Below, piece after piece: positions 37,092 to 46,242 of a DNA stretch of 64,000 nt. How positions within the stretch are numbered: position 1 is the stretch's first letter; each line of letters begins with the position of its first letter. The stretch covers positions 186,001-250,000 of the forward strand of contig NZ_LGAP01000004.1 of the NCBI RefSeq assembly GCF_001270265.1, read 5' to 3'. The position numbers and the translations under genes were made by a program. The DNA comes from Ensifer adhaerens. GTDB taxonomy: Bacteria > Pseudomonadota > Alphaproteobacteria > Rhizobiales > Rhizobiaceae. Below the pieces are notes generated by a model. That model worked only from the letters and a program-made list of their open reading frames with translations. It ran no database searches and was not told where the DNA came from.

Positions 37092-37910
37092 GTGCAACTC
37101 CCCTTCCTTCACAAGCGCAAGCGCGTCCGCAAGCCGTCGGCGGCCACACCTGCCGCAGCCGGTCACGCGGTCGACAAGGCGCGCTATGACGGCACGCTGA
37201 TCGCCCGCGGCCTTACCAAGGCCTATCGTGAGCGGCGCGTGGTCAACGGCGTGTCGCTGGTCGTTCGCCGGGGCGAAGCCGTTGGCCTGCTCGGCCCGAA
37301 CGGCGCCGGCAAGACCACCTGCTTCTACATGATCACCGGCCTGGTGCCGGTCGACGAAGGCTCGATCGAGATCAACGGCAACGACGTGACGACGATGCCG
37401 ATGTATCGCCGTGCCCGCCTCGGCGTCGGATACCTGCCGCAGGAAGCCTCGATCTTTCGCGGCCTGACGGTGGAAGAAAACATCCGCGCCGTGCTGGAAG
37501 TGCACGACAAGAACCTGGAACGGCGCGAGAGCAAGCTCAACGACCTGCTTGGCGAGTTCAACATCACGCATCTGCGCAAATCGCCGGCGATTGCCCTTTC
37601 CGGCGGCGAGCGGCGACGTCTCGAAATTGCCCGTGCGCTTGCCACCGACCCGACCTTCATGCTGCTCGACGAGCCCTTTGCCGGCGTCGACCCCATTTCC
37701 GTCGCCGACATTCAGGCACTGGTGCGGCACCTGACATCGCGCGGCATCGGCGTACTCATCACCGACCACAACGTGCGCGAGACCCTCGGCCTGATCGACC
37801 GGGCCTATATCATCCATGCCGGCGAGGTGCTGACCCACGGCCGCGCCAACGATATCGTCACCAATCCGGACGTGCGCCGGCTCTATCTCGGCGATAATTT
37901 CAGCCTTTGA
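37092..37910 (+). CDS. lptB: LPS export ABC transporter ATP-binding protein LptB
   Basis: A 272-residue cytosolic ATPase powering LPS extraction. Walker A is GPNGAGKTTCFYMITG, the signature LSGGERRRLEIARALA, and Walker B LLDEPFAGVDPIS. An Arg/Lys-rich N-terminal extension of about 30 residues precedes the ATPase domain. The start is uncertain; I use GTG 37092 just after the lptA stop, since an earlier start would overlap lptA extensively. The lptFG permease genes are elsewhere. rpoN follows, the common proteobacterial lptB-rpoN-hpf-ptsN order. Confidence 0.94.
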   Translation: MQLPFLHKRKRVRKPSAATPAAAGHAVDKARYDGTLIARGLTKAYRERRVVNGVSLVVRRGEAVGLLGPNGAGKTTCFYMITGLVPVDEGSIEINGNDVTTMPMYRRARLGVGYLPQEASIFRGLTVEENIRAVLEVHDKNLERRESKLNDLLGEFNITHLRKSPAIALSGGERRRLEIARALATDPTFMLLDEPFAGVDPISVADIQALVRHLTSRGIGVLITDHNVRETLGLIDRAYIIHAGEVLTHGRANDIVTNPDVRRLYLGDNFSL

Positions 37911-38053
37911 CGCGATCCGCGGGCGAATCCGGCACCTCACCCCGCGGTCGCGCTTGACCAAACCCCTCCAATAAGCAATTTTTGGGCCAAATGAAAAACC
38001 GGCCCGTGCAATGACGCGACCGGTGGAGATCTCATCGGGAGTTTCACGTCCGC

Positions 38054-39613
38054 ATGGCATTGTCGGCCAGCCTTCATCTGCGCCAGTCACAGTCGCTGGT
38101 CATGACCCCGCAGCTGATGCAATCGATTCAGCTGCTGCAGATGACGCATCTCGAACTCAATCAGTTCATCGCGCAGGAAGTCGAGAAGAATCCACTGCTC
38201 GAGCTTCACGGCAATGACGACGAGTTCGGTGCGAGCTACGAGGACGGCAGCCGCGAAGACGCGGGGCAAACATCCGGTGAAGACTTCGGCGGAACGGATG
38301 ACACGCCCGGCCAGCGCGATCTCTACGACAACGCCATGGCGACCGGCGGCGAGCGGCTCAACGAACAGCTCGATGCGGATTTCGGCAATGTCTACCAAGA
38401 CGACACGGCGCCGCAACGCGCCGACGCGCCGGAGCTGCTCGGCCAATGGAAATCGATGCCGGGCAGCGGCGAAGGCGGCGACTACGATTTCGATGACTTC
38501 GTTGCCGGCCGCAAGAGCCTGCGCGAGACGCTTCTGGAGCAATTGCCCTTTGCGCTGTCTGACGCATCCGACCGGCTGATTGCCCAGAACCTGATCGACC
38601 AACTCGATGAGGCGGGCTATCTTCAGGCCGATCTGGACGAGGTCGCCGAACGCCTCGGCGCATCCGGTGCCGACGTTACGCGCGTCCTGCTCACCCTGCA
38701 GCAGTTCGACCCGCCGGGCGTCTTTGCGCGCACACTCAGCGAATGTCTCGCCATTCAGCTGCGCCTTCGCGATCGCCTCGATCCGGCGATGGAGGCCCTC
38801 GTCGCCAATCTCGAGCTTCTGGCGCGGCGCGATTTCGCCAGCCTCAAGAAGATCTGCGGCGTCGACGAAGAAGACCTGATCGACATGCTCGCCGAGATCC
38901 GCAAGCTCGACCCGAAACCGGGAACGAGCTTCGAGACCAGCGTCAGCGAGGCGATCGTTCCCGATATCGTCGTGCGGGCGGCGCCTGACGGAACCTGGCT
39001 CATCGAGCTCAACCCCGACGCCCTGCCGCGCGTCCTCGTCAATCAGGCCTATTTCACCACGGTGTCACGCGGCACCGAGAAGAACAGCGCCGACCAGGCG
39101 TTTCTCAACGAATGCCTGCAGAACGCCAACTGGCTGACCCGCAGCCTCGATCAGCGCGCCAGGACGATCATGAAGGTCGCGACCGAAATCGTTCGCCAGC
39201 AGGACGCATTCCTCGTCCATGGCGTCGGGCATCTGCGGCCGCTGAACCTGAAAACCGTTGCCGATGCGATCAAGATGCACGAGTCGACGGTGAGCCGCGT
39301 CACCTCGAACAAGTACATGCTGACCCCGCGCGGGCTGTTTGAACTGAAGTATTTCTTCACCGTTTCGATCGGTTCGGCCGAGGGCGGCGACAGCCATTCG
39401 GCAGAGTCCGTGCGTCACCGCATCCGCACGATGATCCAGCAGGAAAGGGCCGACGCGGTGCTTTCCGACGACGATATCGTCGACAGCCTCAAGCAGGCCG
39501 GCGTCGATATCGCGCGGCGCACGGTGGCGAAATATCGCGAGGCGATGAACATCCCCTCGTCCGTGCAACGACGGCGCGAGAAGCGGGCAATGGCCAAAGT
39601 ATCGGGCTTCTAA
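38054..39613 (+). CDS. rpoN: RNA polymerase sigma-54 factor
   Basis: Alternative sigma factor for nitrogen assimilation, nif/fix, dicarboxylate transport and other activator-dependent promoters. The 519-residue protein has Gln-rich region I (LRQSQSLVMTPQLMQSIQLLQM), an acidic region II (about residues 50-140), the core-binding and DNA-binding parts, and the RpoN box ARRTVAKYREAMN near the C-terminus. The leader (37911-38053) shows no clear regulatory site that I can defend. Confidence 0.97.
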   Translation: MALSASLHLRQSQSLVMTPQLMQSIQLLQMTHLELNQFIAQEVEKNPLLELHGNDDEFGASYEDGSREDAGQTSGEDFGGTDDTPGQRDLYDNAMATGGERLNEQLDADFGNVYQDDTAPQRADAPELLGQWKSMPGSGEGGDYDFDDFVAGRKSLRETLLEQLPFALSDASDRLIAQNLIDQLDEAGYLQADLDEVAERLGASGADVTRVLLTLQQFDPPGVFARTLSECLAIQLRLRDRLDPAMEALVANLELLARRDFASLKKICGVDEEDLIDMLAEIRKLDPKPGTSFETSVSEAIVPDIVVRAAPDGTWLIELNPDALPRVLVNQAYFTTVSRGTEKNSADQAFLNECLQNANWLTRSLDQRARTIMKVATEIVRQQDAFLVHGVGHLRPLNLKTVADAIKMHESTVSRVTSNKYMLTPRGLFELKYFFTVSIGSAEGGDSHSAESVRHRIRTMIQQERADAVLSDDDIVDSLKQAGVDIARRTVAKYREAMNIPSSVQRRREKRAMAKVSGF

Positions 39614-39849
39614 GCACGCCCGAGGCGATGGCTTAGGTTAAGGCGCGTTAACTTTTTTGCGACCTACAATTGACTCTCCGCGACGCAGGGGATATGAGCC
39701 CGCCGCAATTGCCGAGGACACGGTCTTCCTCGGGCGGCCGCACGGCCGGCAGGTGCGACAGAGAGGCTCCCGCAAGCGTGAAAGGCTTGGATGACGGGAC
39801 CGCTTGGAATAGACTGGCTACGCAAATCACGAACGAGAGAGGAAACTCC

Positions 39850-40419
39850 ATGAGTGTGCGTGTATCCGGTAAACAGATGGAAATCGGCGATTCGTTCCGC
39901 GCCCGCATCGGCGACCAGATCGAGCAGGCCGTTACCAAATATTTCGACGGAGGATATTCAAGCCAGGTCACTGTGGAAAAGTCTGGGCCGCGCTTTAGCG
40001 CCGACTGCAAGCTTCATCTCGATACGGGCGTGGTTATGCAGGCGAGTGGACAAGCGAACGACCCTCAGGCTGCCTTTGACGCGGCGTCGGAGCGCATCGA
40101 AAAGCGCCTTCGTCGCTACAAGCGCAAGCTCAAGGATCACCACAACGGTAACGGTCTAGGTACCGAGGTGGCTTACACAGTGATGGACTCGGTGCCGTTC
40201 GAGGATGACGAAGTCCCCGAGGATTACGCACCGACGATCGTCGCCGAAAGCTCGAAACAATTGAGGACGATGTCTGTCGCGGGCGCTGTGATGGCGCTCG
40301 ACATGACGGATGAACCCGTCCTGATGTTTCGCACGCCCGGCAAGGCAGAACTGAATATCGTCTACAGACGCAACGACGGAAATATTGGCTGGATTGACGC
40401 TGCCAATATCAAGGGATGA
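39850..40419 (+). CDS. hpf: ribosome hibernation promoting factor, long form
   Basis: A 189-residue HPF with an N-terminal S30AE/YfiA domain (MSVRVSGKQMEIGDSFRARI, about residues 1-105) and a C-terminal dimerisation domain (about 125-185) that joins 70S ribosomes into 100S dimers. ATG 39850 has AGGAAA seven bases upstream; the frame is open much further upstream, but homology begins here. It lies between rpoN and ptsN, its usual place. The 236 bases before it show no gene. Confidence 0.93.
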   Translation: MSVRVSGKQMEIGDSFRARIGDQIEQAVTKYFDGGYSSQVTVEKSGPRFSADCKLHLDTGVVMQASGQANDPQAAFDAASERIEKRLRRYKRKLKDHHNGNGLGTEVAYTVMDSVPFEDDEVPEDYAPTIVAESSKQLRTMSVAGAVMALDMTDEPVLMFRTPGKAELNIVYRRNDGNIGWIDAANIKG

Positions 40420-40591
40420 GTGGAAAGAGGGAGTGCCGGTGTGTCGGCGCTCCCGCCACTTGGATCAGCGGACAGGCCGGAAAGTACGACTTTTCTGTGC
40501 ATGGCGCCCGCCAAGACAAAGATGGTTAGAGCCATTGCGACGCATTTGTGATGATGTTGTCCGGCTCTAACCGGCGAACGAGGACAAAAGA

Positions 40592-41056
40592 ATGGCATTG
40601 GCAGGTCTACTGCACCAAAATGCGATCATCCCGGCCATGAGGGCCAACTCGAAAAAACAGCTCCTTCAGGAATTGGCGGCTAAAGCGGCAAAGATTACCG
40701 GACTTCCGGAACGCGAAATCTTCGATGTCATCCTGCAGCGTGAGCGGCTGGGCTCCACGGGTGTGGGCAACGGCATTGCCATCCCGCACGGCAAGCTGAA
40801 CAACCTGCCTTCGATCATCGGGATCTTTGCGCGACTGGACACGCCGGTCGATTTCGAAGCCCTCGACGACCAGCCGGTTGATCTCGTCTTCCTGCTGTTG
40901 GCGCCCGAAGGCGCCGGCGCCGACCATCTCAAGGCATTGTCGCGCATCGCCCGCGTATTGCGCGACCACGACATGGTGGTAAAGATCCGATCGAGCGATT
41001 CCGCCAGCGCGATCTACACGCTGCTCAACGAGGACACGACCTCTCACGCCGCCTGA
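40592..41056 (+). CDS. ptsN: nitrogen-PTS EIIA protein (PtsN)
   Basis: A 154-residue EIIA-Ntr, end acceptor of the nitrogen phosphotransferase relay that regulates potassium transport, carbon and nitrogen balance and nutrient sensing. The phospho-acceptor His lies in GNGIAIPHGKL (about residue 66), and the second conserved region is PVDLVFLLLAPEG. It completes the lptB-rpoN-hpf-ptsN block and converges on the LuxR-type gene 19 bases later. Confidence 0.95.
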   Translation: MALAGLLHQNAIIPAMRANSKKQLLQELAAKAAKITGLPEREIFDVILQRERLGSTGVGNGIAIPHGKLNNLPSIIGIFARLDTPVDFEALDDQPVDLVFLLLAPEGAGADHLKALSRIARVLRDHDMVVKIRSSDSASAIYTLLNEDTTSHAA

Positions 41057-41075
41057 AGCGGCCCTCAACCGGCTG

Positions 41076-41882
41076 TCAGTAGAGCTGACGCCGGTTCAAA
41101 TGATCAATGAAAATCCGAAACAATGCGCCCTGGCTCGAAATGTCGAGCCGGCGATAAATGTTCTTGCGGTGAATGCGGACGGTTCCTTCGGCGATGTTCA
41201 TCGTCTTGCCGATCGACAGGTTGCTGTGCCCCCGCAGGATCAGCCGCACGATGTTGCGTTGCTGCCGGGTCAGGCGATCGGCACAGAGGCTGTCGAACGC
41301 GGTCTCGATCGCGTCGTCATCCCTCGGTGGTGCCGGGGCGGCGTGGTTTTTCTGGCGCCAGTTCGAGCGCACGGCCTCTCGCACGATCGGCTCGTAGATC
41401 CTCAGGCGCTCCAGTTCGTCGTCGCTGAACGGCGAGCCGCCGCGGCCGCGCATCAGGGAATAGGTAGCCTGCACCCCGTCATCGAGCGGAATGACGAAAC
41501 CGATCTCCTCGACCAGGACTCCGCTTTCCATCGAGATGCAGGGATGCACCTCGGCCGAGCTTGAAAAATCCGAATGGAAGAACTGGTCGGGCGCCAGCTC
41601 ACGCATGCGCCACAGGCCCGCAGGCTGATCGCCGCTGCAGGCGACATAGAACGGGTCGAGCAGATAGGCACCGCCGAGATAGGCGGCAAGCGCGCTGGCG
41701 GACACCTTGGCGGTATAGCCGTCATGCAGCACGATCGGCCTGTTGTCATAGGGATAGGCGAAGGCGACCGAGAGGTCGAAGCTTGCGACCGAGCGCAGCA
41801 TGCGGTCGAGCGCTCCGCCGAAATCCTGTGTTCCGATCAATCCGATCAAGGCCGAAATATCGGCCGATTCCCGAGCCAGCAT
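41076..41882 (-). CDS. LuxR-family transcriptional regulator
   Basis: A 268-residue regulator with a C-terminal LuxR-type helix-turn-helix (about residues 200-260: LTRQQRNIVRLILRGHSNLS, then IAEGTVRIHRKNIYRRL). The N-terminal 170 residues are not the canonical acyl-homoserine-lactone domain: I cannot place its invariant Trp/Tyr/Asp set. They may form a GAF-like or unrecognised sensor. The gene is divergent from the SDR/FAD-oxidase pair (42122-44139), separated by a type B repeat, and may regulate it. The repressing or activating signal is unknown. Confidence 0.85.
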   Translation of the reverse strand: MLARESADISALIGLIGTQDFGGALDRMLRSVASFDLSVAFAYPYDNRPIVLHDGYTAKVSASALAAYLGGAYLLDPFYVACSGDQPAGLWRMRELAPDQFFHSDFSSSAEVHPCISMESGVLVEEIGFVIPLDDGVQATYSLMRGRGGSPFSDDELERLRIYEPIVREAVRSNWRQKNHAAPAPPRDDDAIETAFDSLCADRLTRQQRNIVRLILRGHSNLSIGKTMNIAEGTVRIHRKNIYRRLDISSQGALFRIFIDHLNRRQLY

Positions 41883-41986
41883 CCGCGTCGAACTCCCCCT
41901 TCCCCGTATCCCCCATGGGATATCGACAGCCGCCGCTTCGTCAACAATAATTCATCCCGTGAGGGACCGAGATCGTCGCACCGCAT

Positions 41987-42089
41987 TACAGCGCCGCGCG
42001 TCAAATATGACGCGCAAAGGACGCTGTAACGCTTAAACCTGCTGCATAATATTCTCCTTAAATCGATTCCGATTTAAGGAATTGTGCAG
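41987..42089. repeat. RIME-like two-palindrome repeat, type B copy 4
   Basis: Same orientation as 3606 and very similar: TACAGCGCCGCGCGTCAA, TGACGCGCAAAGGACGCTGTA, then CTTAAATCGATTCCGATTTAAG. It lies between the divergent LuxR-type and SDR genes, so it may also affect the promoter region of the latter, whose ATG is 32 bases away. Confidence 0.85.
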
Positions 42090-42121
42090 TAGGCGCGGCG
42101 CTTGAGCGCGAGGAGGATGCG

Positions 42122-42889
42122 ATGGCAGGCAGGCTTTCCGGAAAAGTGGCTTTGATCAGCGGTGGCGCCGGCGGCTGTGGGCTTGCCGCATCCGAACTCT
42201 TTGCCCGTGAAGGGGCGAAGGTCGGCATCGTCGATCTGCCGCGCAGCAAGGGCGAAGAAGTTGCCGCCGCCATCCGTGCAAACGGTGGCGAGGCGGTCTT
42301 TGCGCCCGCCGACGTCTCGATTTCTGCGGAGGTAAGCTCGGCCGTCAAGACTGTCGAGGCGGCCTTCGGCGCCATCACCGTCCTCTTCAACCACGCCGGC
42401 ATCCTGGCGGTCGGGCCCTTCCTCGAAACGGAAGAGGACGAGTGGGACCGGCTGATGGCCGTCAACGTGCGCAGCATGTTCCTGATGACCAAGGCGGTGC
42501 TTCCGGGCATGCTGGCCGCCGGCGGCGGCAGCATCGTCTGCACCTCGTCGATCTCGGCGGTTGCGGCGACGCCGATGGAGGTGCTCTACGACACGACCAA
42601 GGGCGCCTGCCATATGTTCGCCCGGGCGATCGCCGTCGAATTCCGCGACCGCGGCATCCGCTGCAACGCCGTCTGCCCGGGCTTCATCGCCACCGACCAC
42701 GGCAAGCGCGAACTGGTCGGCCTCAGCAAATACGGCGTCGACGTCTCCGAGGCGGCGATCGCCGCGCAGCAGGGCCGCATGTGCGATCCGAAGGAAGTGG
42801 CGAACGCCGCTCTGTTTCTCGCCAGCGACGAGGCCAGCTTCGTCAACGGCACGCATCTGTTCGTCGACAATTGCTTCACAGCGGTTTGA
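42122..42889 (+). CDS. short-chain dehydrogenase/reductase
   Basis: A 255-residue classical SDR. The cofactor-binding glycine block is ISGGAGGCGLAASELFAREG, the structural NHAG replaces NNAG, and the catalytic Ser and Tyr-x3-Lys are in CTSSISAVAA and LYDTTKGA. The Asp in VDLP following the second strand suggests NAD preference. It is followed after 14 bases by a sugar-lactone oxidase-like flavoprotein, so the two may act in one sugar or polyol pathway. Substrate unknown. Confidence 0.9.
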   Translation: MAGRLSGKVALISGGAGGCGLAASELFAREGAKVGIVDLPRSKGEEVAAAIRANGGEAVFAPADVSISAEVSSAVKTVEAAFGAITVLFNHAGILAVGPFLETEEDEWDRLMAVNVRSMFLMTKAVLPGMLAAGGGSIVCTSSISAVAATPMEVLYDTTKGACHMFARAIAVEFRDRGIRCNAVCPGFIATDHGKRELVGLSKYGVDVSEAAIAAQQGRMCDPKEVANAALFLASDEASFVNGTHLFVDNCFTAV

Positions 42890-42903
42890 GAGAGGGGAAA
42901 GAT

Positions 42904-44139
42904 ATGCTTCAGGCGGGCGGCCATTGGCGCAACTGGGTCGGAAACCAATCCTGCATCGTGCGCCATCGCGGCGCGCCCGAGAGCGAAGCGGCGCTCGCCG
43001 AGATGGTCCGCGAGGCGACGTCTCAGGGGCTCAATGTCCGCTGCGCCGGCTCCGGCCATTCCTTCACGCCGGTGGCGCTGACCAGCGGGCTGCACCTGAC
43101 GCTCTCCAGCATGCAGGGCGTGGTCGACATCGACCAGGCGCGCAAGCGCGTCGCAGTCAGGGCGGGAACGACGATCAACCAATTGGGTAAGGTGCTGAAG
43201 TCGAACGGCCTCTCCCTGATCAACCAGGGCGACATCGACAGCCAGGCGCTGGCGGGGGCGTTGACCACCGGTACGCACGGCACCGGCGCTGCGCTCGGCA
43301 ACATGGCCTCGCAGATCGTCGGCATGCGGCTGGTAGAGCCGGATGGCAGCATTCTCGTCGTCGATGAGACGACGCCGGATCTGCTGGAGGCGGCCCGCGT
43401 CTCGGTCGGCATGCTCGGCGTCATCTCCGAGATCACGCTGCAGGCAATGGACAGCTACAACCTGCACGAAAAGCTGTGGCGCTGCGACTTCGACGAATGC
43501 ATGGAGCAGCATGACGAACTCGCCGCCAAGCACCGGCATTTCGGCTTCTTCTGGTGCCCGGTTCCCGAAAGCCGGCACTGCTACTGCCTGCCGGACACGT
43601 CCTCGGTCTCCACGACGACGAAGATCGCCGATGTCTGCGAGATGAAGGTGATCGACATCACCGACCGGCCGCCGATGGAACAGGGCTTTGAGAAGATCGC
43701 CTATTCCTCCGAAATCTACCCGATCGAATATGTGCCGAACTTCCACGAGCTCGAATATGCAGTGCCCGTCGCCCACGGCAAGGATGCCGTCAGAGCGGTG
43801 CGCAAGCTGATGCTGGAAAAGCACCCCACCTGCATCTACCCGATCGAATACCGCTTCACGGCCGGCGACACCGGCTGGATCAGCCCGTTCTACGAGCAGG
43901 ATTCGATCACGCTTTCGGTCTCCGGCGAGCCGGGCACGGACTACTGGCAGTATCTCAGGGATGTCGATACGATCCTGCGCCAGTACGGCTCGCGGCCGCA
44001 TTGGGGAAAGCTGCATTTCCTCGGCGCCGAGGACGTGACCGCGCTTTATCCGCGGTCCGGCGACTTCCGGGCATTGCGGGCAAAGGTCGATCCGGAAGGG
44101 CGCTTCCTCAACGATCACCTGCGGCAGTTGTTCGGTTGA
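42904..44139 (+). CDS. FAD-linked oxidase, D-arabinono-1,4-lactone oxidase family
   Basis: A 411-residue flavoprotein with an N-terminal PCMH FAD-binding domain (CAGSGHSFTPVALTSGLHLT; GALTTGTHGTGAALGNMASQ, quoted as landmarks) and a C-terminal ALO domain with RPHWGKLHF, the HWxK motif of the L-gulonolactone/arabinonolactone oxidase group. ATG 42904 is preceded by GGGGAAAG. Likely oxidises a sugar, polyol or aldonolactone using oxygen or another acceptor. Pairing with the SDR supports a small sugar-oxidation module; the substrate is unknown. Confidence 0.88.
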   Translation: MLQAGGHWRNWVGNQSCIVRHRGAPESEAALAEMVREATSQGLNVRCAGSGHSFTPVALTSGLHLTLSSMQGVVDIDQARKRVAVRAGTTINQLGKVLKSNGLSLINQGDIDSQALAGALTTGTHGTGAALGNMASQIVGMRLVEPDGSILVVDETTPDLLEAARVSVGMLGVISEITLQAMDSYNLHEKLWRCDFDECMEQHDELAAKHRHFGFFWCPVPESRHCYCLPDTSSVSTTTKIADVCEMKVIDITDRPPMEQGFEKIAYSSEIYPIEYVPNFHELEYAVPVAHGKDAVRAVRKLMLEKHPTCIYPIEYRFTAGDTGWISPFYEQDSITLSVSGEPGTDYWQYLRDVDTILRQYGSRPHWGKLHFLGAEDVTALYPRSGDFRALRAKVDPEGRFLNDHLRQLFG

Positions 44140-44174
44140 TACCAACCTGCGCCGACATGACTGCCAAAAACGAA

Positions 44175-44206
44175 AACGCCGCGCATCCGGATGGACGCGC
44201 GGCGTT
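44175..44206. terminator. bidirectional hairpin between converging genes
   Basis: A perfect 10-base stem AACGCCGCGC (44175-44184) with GCGCGGCGTT (44197-44206), preceded by AAAA, between the converging FAD oxidase and grpE. Likely terminator for both, although the T-run on the plus strand is absent; on the minus strand TTTTCG follows. Confidence 0.7.
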
Positions 44207-44226
44207 GAAATGGATCAGAGCGCAGC

Positions 44227-44838
44227 TCAGGCGGCCGGGCTATCGCCTTCCGCAACAGCCGCCTTCGGGCCGCCCTTGGACACGCCGACCATGGCCGGGC
44301 GCAGGACGCGATCGCCAATGGTGTAACCGGCCTGAACGACCTGCAGCACCGTGTTGTTGGGCACATCGGCGTTCGGGATTTCGAACATAGCCTGGTGGAA
44401 GTTCGGGTCGAACTTCTGGCCTTCCGGCTCCAGCTTCTTCACCCCATGGCGCTCCAGCGCCGACAGCATGGCGCGCTCGGTCATCTCGACGCCTTCGATC
44501 AGGGTGTTGAGGCCCGCTTCGCCGGCTTCCTTCGCTTCGGCCGGAATGGCATCGAGAGCACGACGCAGATTGTCGGAGACAGCGAGCATGTCGCGGGCGA
44601 AACCGGCGACCGAATAGGACTTGGCATCCTTGACGTCGCGCTCGGTGCGGCGGCGCAGGTTGTCCATTTCGGCAGCAAGCCTCAGGTACTTGTCGCGCAG
44701 GTCGTTGTTCTCCGCCTTGGCAAGCTCCAACGGATCGGGTTCGGCAACCGGCGCCGCTTCCACAGCCTCGGGCTCGGCGTTGACTGCCTCGTCGGTCGCG
44801 GCAGCTTCGTGTCCGTGCTTGTTTGTTTCGTCGGTCAT
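44227..44838 (-). CDS. grpE: nucleotide-exchange factor GrpE
   Basis: Accelerates ADP release from DnaK. The 203-residue protein has an acidic N-terminal tail (about residues 1-45), a long helix ([20 protein letters not shown], then [13 protein letters not shown]) and the C-terminal beta domain ([32 protein letters not shown]). It lies downstream of hrcA, with 165 bases and a promoter-like site between them; dnaK/dnaJ are elsewhere. Confidence 0.96.
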   Translation of the reverse strand: MTDETNKHGHEAAATDEAVNAEPEAVEAAPVAEPDPLELAKAENNDLRDKYLRLAAEMDNLRRRTERDVKDAKSYSVAGFARDMLAVSDNLRRALDAIPAEAKEAGEAGLNTLIEGVEMTERAMLSALERHGVKKLEPEGQKFDPNFHQAMFEIPNADVPNNTVLQVVQAGYTIGDRVLRPAMVGVSKGGPKAAVAEGDSPAA

Positions 44839-44941
44839 GACGTTCTCCGGTGTATCGTCTGTCTTGTCTTCTGCATTCCGACGCCCGCGCGCAACGTTGG
44901 CCGCATGGCGTAAAAATGCCCAGTGACTGGATTTGATGCCG

Positions 44942-44970
44942 ATATCGAGGTTTAGGGCCGAAAAATCAAG
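44942..44970 (-). promoter_or_regulatory. candidate promoter for grpE
   Basis: On the minus strand, CTTGAT (44970-44965), a 17-base spacer and CGATAT (44947-44942). This fits both the housekeeping rhizobial consensus (CTTGAC, 17, CTATAT) and roughly the RpoH one. It is about 100 bases before grpE, giving grpE expression independent of hrcA. No CIRCE dyad was seen. Confidence 0.5.
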
Positions 44971-45003
44971 GGTTCAATGCTGACTGTGGCCAAATGCGCC
45001 GGA

Positions 45004-46083
45004 TCAACGCGAAAGCCGCGACATCAACTGCGCGGTATAATCGACCATCGGCACGATGCGCGAGTAATTGAGCCGCGTCGGACCGATGACGCCGACGGCG
45101 CCGACGATCCGCTCTTCGCTGTCGCGATACGGCGCAACGATCAGCGACGAACCGGACAACGAAAACAACTTGTTCTCCGAACCGATAAAGATCCTGACGC
45201 CCGGGCCGCTCTCTGCGAGATCGAGCAGCTCGATCAGGCTGTCCTTCTTTTCCAGGTCGTCGAAGAGCATGCGCAGGCGGTCGATATCTTCGGTTCCCTC
45301 CAGACCCTCGAGCAGGTTCGCGCGACCGCGAACGATCAATCGTGCCGGCTTTTCATCACCCTCATTGCCGGACCAGATCGCCAGCCCACGCTCGACCAGA
45401 TCCTGGGACAGGGCATCGAGTTCGCTACGGACCGTCTGTTTGACCGTTTCGAGCTGCGAGCGCACCTCGCCGATCGTCTGGCCGGCGAGATGGGCGTTCA
45501 GGAAATTTGCCGCTTCCGTCAATTGCGAGCTCGTCACGCCGGCGGGAAGCTCGATGATGCGGTTTTCGACCTGATCATGCTCGCCGACGAGCACGGCAAG
45601 CGCCTTGGTTGGCGCCAGCCGGATGAACTCCACATGCTTGAGCACCGGATCGTTCTTGGCCGTGATGACGAGACCGGCGCCGCGCGACATGCCCGACAGC
45701 ATCTGGCTCGCCTCTGCCAACAACGTATCGACCGGCTGGGCATGGTCGCTCAGCCGCACGTGCCGATCGATCGAGGCACGATCTTCCGCGGAGAGATTGC
45801 CGACCTGCATGAAGGCATCGACGAAGAAGCGCAGGCCCGTCTGCGTCGGCAGGCGGCCGGCGCTGATGTGCGGCGAATAGATCAGCCCCAAATCTTCCAG
45901 GTCGCTCATCACATTGCGCACGGAGGCCGGCGACAGCGACATCGGCAACAACCGCGAAAGGTTGCGTGAGCCGAGGGGTTCTCCGCTGTTCAAATAGGTT
46001 TCGACGATGCGACGGAAGATTTCACCGGAACGCTCGTCCAGCGCCGCCGCGATATCGGTCACTCCGGGATTGCGCAGTACCAT
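45004..46083 (-). CDS. hrcA: heat-inducible transcription repressor HrcA
   Basis: Represses CIRCE-bearing chaperonin operons (groESL). The 359-residue protein has an N-terminal winged helix (EIFRRIVETYLNSGEPLGSR; PMSLSPASVRNVMSDLEDLG) and the HrcA effector domain (SGMSRGAGLV; FIGSENKLF). ATG 46083 is preceded by GGAG; the frame continues upstream into the shadow of rph, which is divergent. hrcA-grpE adjacency is ancient and common. Confidence 0.95.
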   Translation of the reverse strand: MVLRNPGVTDIAAALDERSGEIFRRIVETYLNSGEPLGSRNLSRLLPMSLSPASVRNVMSDLEDLGLIYSPHISAGRLPTQTGLRFFVDAFMQVGNLSAEDRASIDRHVRLSDHAQPVDTLLAEASQMLSGMSRGAGLVITAKNDPVLKHVEFIRLAPTKALAVLVGEHDQVENRIIELPAGVTSSQLTEAANFLNAHLAGQTIGEVRSQLETVKQTVRSELDALSQDLVERGLAIWSGNEGDEKPARLIVRGRANLLEGLEGTEDIDRLRMLFDDLEKKDSLIELLDLAESGPGVRIFIGSENKLFSLSGSSLIVAPYRDSEERIVGAVGVIGPTRLNYSRIVPMVDYTAQLMSRLSR

Positions 46084-46242
46084 GTCGCTCCATGTTCGCA
46101 GGCCAATCCTGCCGCCGGAAATATAGTGATCCCCGCGCCCGATGGCAAAAGGGAAAAATCGCCCTGATCGCCCGCCATCCACCGGTTCCCTTTGGCACCG
46201 CCATGCTCTAGAAGGCTCACCAGATACGATAGGAGTTTGATG

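Noticed and set aside
39633-39651. CtrA site (TTAA-N-TTAAC) upstream of hpf
   Set aside because: TTAA and TTAAC are separated by six bases rather than the usual seven, and the gene has no known cell-cycle role.
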